A stretch of 8,479 nucleotides of DNA, from NCBI GenBank assembly GCA_902795955.1, contig CADBNJ010000214.1, forward strand, positions 1 to 8,479. Reading direction: 5' to 3'. The position numbers and the translations under genes were made by a program. The notes beneath the pieces were generated by a model. That model was not told the DNA's origin. It searched no databases and was given only the letters and a program-made list of their open reading frames with translations. This DNA is from Oscillospiraceae bacterium. GTDB taxonomy: Bacteria > Bacillota > Clostridia > Saccharofermentanales > Saccharofermentanaceae. Shown here piece after piece: positions 7,301 through 8,479 of this stretch; the stretch's first letter is position 1, and every line of letters begins with the position of its first letter.

Positions 7301-8377
7301 ACCGACAACACCATGACACTCCTGGAGAGCGGACGCGTGAACTATATCATCTCCACGTCGGCCAAGGGACGTCTTCCCGCAAGGGATTCAGTCAAGCTCC
7401 GCCGCCGTGCCGTAATGCTGGGAATTCCTTGCCTGACCGCCATCGACACGGCCGATGCTCTGGCGGACAGCCTCATGAGCAGGTACAGCGAGATAAACAC
7501 CGAGCTCGTTGATATCAACAACATGCGCGAGAAGCGCAAGACTATCAACTTCACGAAGATGCAGGGTTGCGGCAACGACTACATCTACATCGACTGCCTC
7601 GAGAAGATGGTAGCGTCGCCTGAGTCTCTGTCGGTTTACATGTCAGACAGACACTTCGGCGTAGGCGGCGACGGCATCGTCTTGATCGCCCCTTCACGCG
7701 TGGCAGACTGCCGTATGATCATGTACAATCTCGACGGTTCCGAGGGCAGGATGTGCGGCAATGCCATCCGCTGCGTCGGCAAGTACATGTACGATGTTGC
7801 AGGCCATAAGCGCAAGCACATGACTGTCGAGACAAAGAGCGGGATCAGGAAGCTCGAACTGATGACGCTGGGTGATGAGGTCGTCCGCGTCAAGGTCGAC
7901 ATGGGCAAAGCTGAGCTTGCACCTTCGCAGATCCCCGTAGCACTTGACGGCGACACAGTCGTTAACCGTCCCGTCACGATCGGAGGATCTTCATACAACA
8001 TCACCTGCGTATCCATGGGCAATCCTCATGCGGTCGTCTTTACTGACCTGGTTGATGTCCTCAATCTCGAGAAAACAGGGCCTGTATTTGAGACGGATAA
8101 GCTGTTCCCCGAGAGGGTCAATACGGAATTCGTCAAGGTTATCGATTCACACACACTGAAGATGCGCGTCTGGGAGCGCGGCTCCGGCGAGACGCTGGCC
8201 TGCGGCACCGGTGCGTGCGCGTCCGTCGTCGCAGCCTGCCTCAACGGCTACTGCCCCAAGGGTGAAGACATCCGCGTCATCCTCCGCGGCGGGGAGCTTG
8301 TCGTAAATTATACTGATGACGCCGTCTTCATGACCGGGAATTGCGAAAAGGTGTTTAGCGGGAGTATTGAGATCTGA
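4313..8377 (+). CDS. carB-dapF: Carbamoyl-phosphate synthase large subunit fused to diaminopimelate epimerase
   Basis: One stop-free frame of 1354 residues, versus about 1070 for ordinary CarB. Residues 1-1070 are a complete CarB, with two homologous synthetase halves. The first half (about 1-400) has GSGPIVIGQAAEFDYAG (14-30), Arg129, Arg169, GGSGGG (175-180) and IEVNPRVSRSS (297-307). The second half (about 555-935) has GSGPIRIGQGIEFDYA (563-578), LRPSYVLGGQ (711-720) and IEVNPRASR (836-844). The oligomerisation region lies between them. The MGS-like regulatory domain (about 937-1056) follows. Residues 1071-1354 are a complete DapF. The linker is roughly 1057-1077 and lacks low-complexity sequence. 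The first part makes carbamoyl phosphate from bicarbonate, 2 ATP and CarA-derived ammonia; the second epimerises LL- to meso-diaminopimelate. The start is fixed by a strong GGAGG. The carA stop is 2 nt upstream. Both activities look intact from motifs; whether the product stays one chain in the cell is unknown. Confidence 0.95.
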   Translation: MPLDKSIRKVLVIGSGPIVIGQAAEFDYAGTQACRALREDGIEIVLINSNPATIMTDKWMADKIYIEPLTLKTVKRVIETERPDAILSGLGGQTALTLCMELAKDGFLARNGVRLLGSSPECIDKAEDRQIFKDTMESIGQPCIPSKVVNDVDSALGFAAEIGYPVIVRPAFTLGGSGGGIASTPEELHETARNGLALSPITQVLIEKCISGWKEIEFEVIRDKSGNVITVCSMENLDPVGVHTGDSIVIAPAVTLSDKEYQMLRSASLNIIEALGVEGGCNCQFALHPTSFEYAVIEVNPRVSRSSALASKATGYPIAKVATKIALGYRLDEIRNAVTGNTYAAFEPALDYVAVKFPKWPFDKFVYAKRDLGTQMKATGEVMSISDSFESALMKAVRGAEISADTLRLPKLRDASDDEIRAGIGRTTDERLFYVAEGLYRGFGIDEIHAVTMIDNWFLSKIRNLVSYEKTIGDPAVTIDDELYVKGKKLGFTDSAIERISGASVADYKQSAQVTYKMVDTCAGEFEAVTPYFYATYNCTVSGGENEAGSEPDSDRDTVIVIGSGPIRIGQGIEFDYAAVHCVHALRDLGYRVVIINNNPETVSTDFDTGDRLYFEPLTPEDVLNIIGQEKPVGVVVAFGGQTAIKLTKTLAQNNINIIGTSADSIDMAEDRERFDALLERLGIARPKGFSVLTKEEALEAAHTLGYPILLRPSYVLGGQNMTIAFHDEDVNEYMDIILAQGIENPVLIDKYIQGREIEVDAIYDGHDVLIPGIMEHIERAGIHSGDSIAVYPAKHIYDRMAKRLVDTTKALCEGLASIGIVNIQYIVKDDQIYVIEVNPRASRTVPYMSKVTGVLMVDCAIRVSLGERLADMDYGVGFYRQSPYTCVKVPVFSCEKLTCVDTQLGPEMKSSGEVLGVGRNLSEALFKGLVAAGYKMYKHGGVLISVRNSDKSEIVEVAKKFASLGFELFATAGNAVALRDAGLSVETVHKIHESDTDNTMTLLESGRVNYIISTSAKGRLPARDSVKLRRRAVMLGIPCLTAIDTADALADSLMSRYSEINTELVDINNMREKRKTINFTKMQGCGNDYIYIDCLEKMVASPESLSVYMSDRHFGVGGDGIVLIAPSRVADCRMIMYNLDGSEGRMCGNAIRCVGKYMYDVAGHKRKHMTVETKSGIRKLELMTLGDEVVRVKVDMGKAELAPSQIPVALDGDTVVNRPVTIGGSSYNITCVSMGNPHAVVFTDLVDVLNLEKTGPVFETDKLFPERVNTEFVKVIDSHTLKMRVWERGSGETLACGTGACASVVAACLNGYCPKGEDIRVILRGGELVVNYTDDAVFMTGNCEKVFSGSIEI
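7124..7480 (+). other. carB: CarB MGS-like allosteric domain with altered phosphate-pocket residues
   Basis: Residues about 938-1056 of the fusion align by eye with the E. coli CarB regulatory domain that binds UMP and IMP. Lys952, Thr972 and Lys991 match E. coli Lys954, Thr974 and Lys993. Asn975 stands where E. coli has Thr977 (ATAGNA instead of ATHGTA), and Ser1014 and Ser1016 stand for Asn1015 and Thr1017 (IISTS instead of IINTT). The alignment was made by hand from memory of the E. coli protein. The domain is otherwise complete. Confidence 0.7.
7523..8377 (+). other. dapF: DapF domain of the fusion (diaminopimelate epimerase)
   Basis: If cut off at Met1071 it is 284 residues, the full length of a free-standing DapF. 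The PLP-independent two-cysteine mechanism is supported by Cys1148 in RMCGNAIRC (1146-1154) and Cys1297 in LACGTGAC (1295-1302). Substrate-contact motifs are present: GNDY (1087-1090), GGDG (1118-1121), YNLDGSE (1138-1144), GNPHAV (1236-1241), RVNTEF (1268-1273) and ERGSGET (1288-1294). The two similar halves of the DapF fold are both there. It acts in lysine synthesis and supplies meso-diaminopimelate for peptidoglycan. The ATG at 7523 could in theory start a separate protein, but the bases before it hold no Shine-Dalgarno sequence. Related isomerases of the same fold are less likely because the full DapF motif set is seen. Confidence 0.95.
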
Positions 8378-8407
8378 AGGCGCCTGCAGCAGTCTTGCTC
8401 GCTTCAG
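8374..8407 (+). terminator. Weak stem-loop at the end of the operon, possible terminator
   Basis: CTGAAG (8374-8379), overlapping the dapF stop, can pair with CTTCAG (8402-8407). With one bulged G the stem can extend through GCG/CGC to about 8 bp with a 17-nt loop. The only T run nearby is TTTT at 8415-8418, seven bases beyond the stem, so it does not look like a standard intrinsic terminator. Confidence 0.22.
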
Positions 8408-8468
8408 TCCTCGGTTTTGGCGCCCGCGTCTTGCTGAGTGATGGTTTTCAGGTGCACGACCCGGCGCC
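8379..8468. repeat. Degenerate direct repeats headed by GGCGCC
   Basis: GGCGCC occurs at 8379-8384, 8419-8424 and 8463-8468, spaced 40 and 44 nt. The first two are followed in the same order by GTCTTGCT (8392-8399 and 8428-8435) and GGTTTT (8413-8418 and 8443-8448), giving about two diverged unit copies and the start of a third. The third is followed at once by AAAACC and the window ends, so the full extent is unknown. Confidence 0.45.
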
Positions 8469-8474
8469 AAAACC
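8413..8474. repeat. 12-bp perfect inverted repeat downstream of the operon
   Basis: GGTTTTGGCGCC (8413-8424) is the exact reverse complement of GGCGCCAAAACC (8463-8474), with 38 nt between. As RNA this forms a 12-bp stem that can continue inward past a small internal loop through GTC (8428-8430) and GAC (8458-8460). No T run follows in the remaining five bases. It could be a transcript-end structure, a small repeat element of the genome, or part of a bidirectional terminator whose other half is past the edge. Confidence 0.6.
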
Positions 8475-8479
8475 TGCGG

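Noticed and set aside
7480..7560. Possible sequencing error joining carB and dapF
   Set aside because: Both parts are in the same frame with no shift, and the linker reads as sensible protein. A substitution at a lost stop cannot be fully excluded, but nothing in the sequence suggests one.
8147..8470. A 107-codon open frame on the - strand across the dapF end and the downstream gap
   Set aside because: Most of it is antisense to the conserved DapF C-terminus, its translation resembles no family I know, and its start lies inside the inverted repeat. It looks like chance openness from G/C-rich third positions.

Overview
The window comes from a bacterial chromosome and is almost fully coding on the + strand. 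Moderate GC with many G/C third positions, frequent AGG/AGA arginine codons, strong purine-rich ribosome binding sites, and the style of GltD, CarB and DapF point to the Firmicutes, most likely Clostridia of a Lachnospiraceae/Oscillospiraceae kind. This placement is an inference from protein style, not a database result.

Layout: (1) 2..1720, the C-terminal part of the glutamate synthase large subunit gltB, entering from the left edge; (2) about 1726..3210, gltD, the small subunit; (3) 3222..4310, carA, the glutaminase subunit of carbamoyl-phosphate synthase; (4) 4313..8377, one uninterrupted 1354-residue reading frame that is a full-length carB (residues 1-1070) joined in frame to a full-length dapF, diaminopimelate epimerase (residues 1071-1354); (5) 8378..8479, a short non-coding tail with a 12-bp perfect inverted repeat and degenerate direct repeats around GGCGCC. 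Gene gaps are about 5, 11 and 2 nt, so a single operon is very likely. Its promoter and any leader regulation lie upstream of the window.

How the genes fit together: GltBD turns glutamine plus 2-oxoglutarate into two glutamates. CarAB uses glutamine nitrogen for carbamoyl phosphate, feeding arginine and pyrimidines. DapF makes meso-diaminopimelate for lysine and peptidoglycan. The cluster gathers major uses of glutamine and glutamate nitrogen.

The main point of interest is the CarB-DapF fusion, with all recognisable DapF catalytic residues intact and no ribosome binding site at the junction. Secondary points are substitutions in the CarB regulatory (MGS-like) domain and the repeat structure after the operon. 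I see no mobile element, CRISPR array, tRNA or rRNA.
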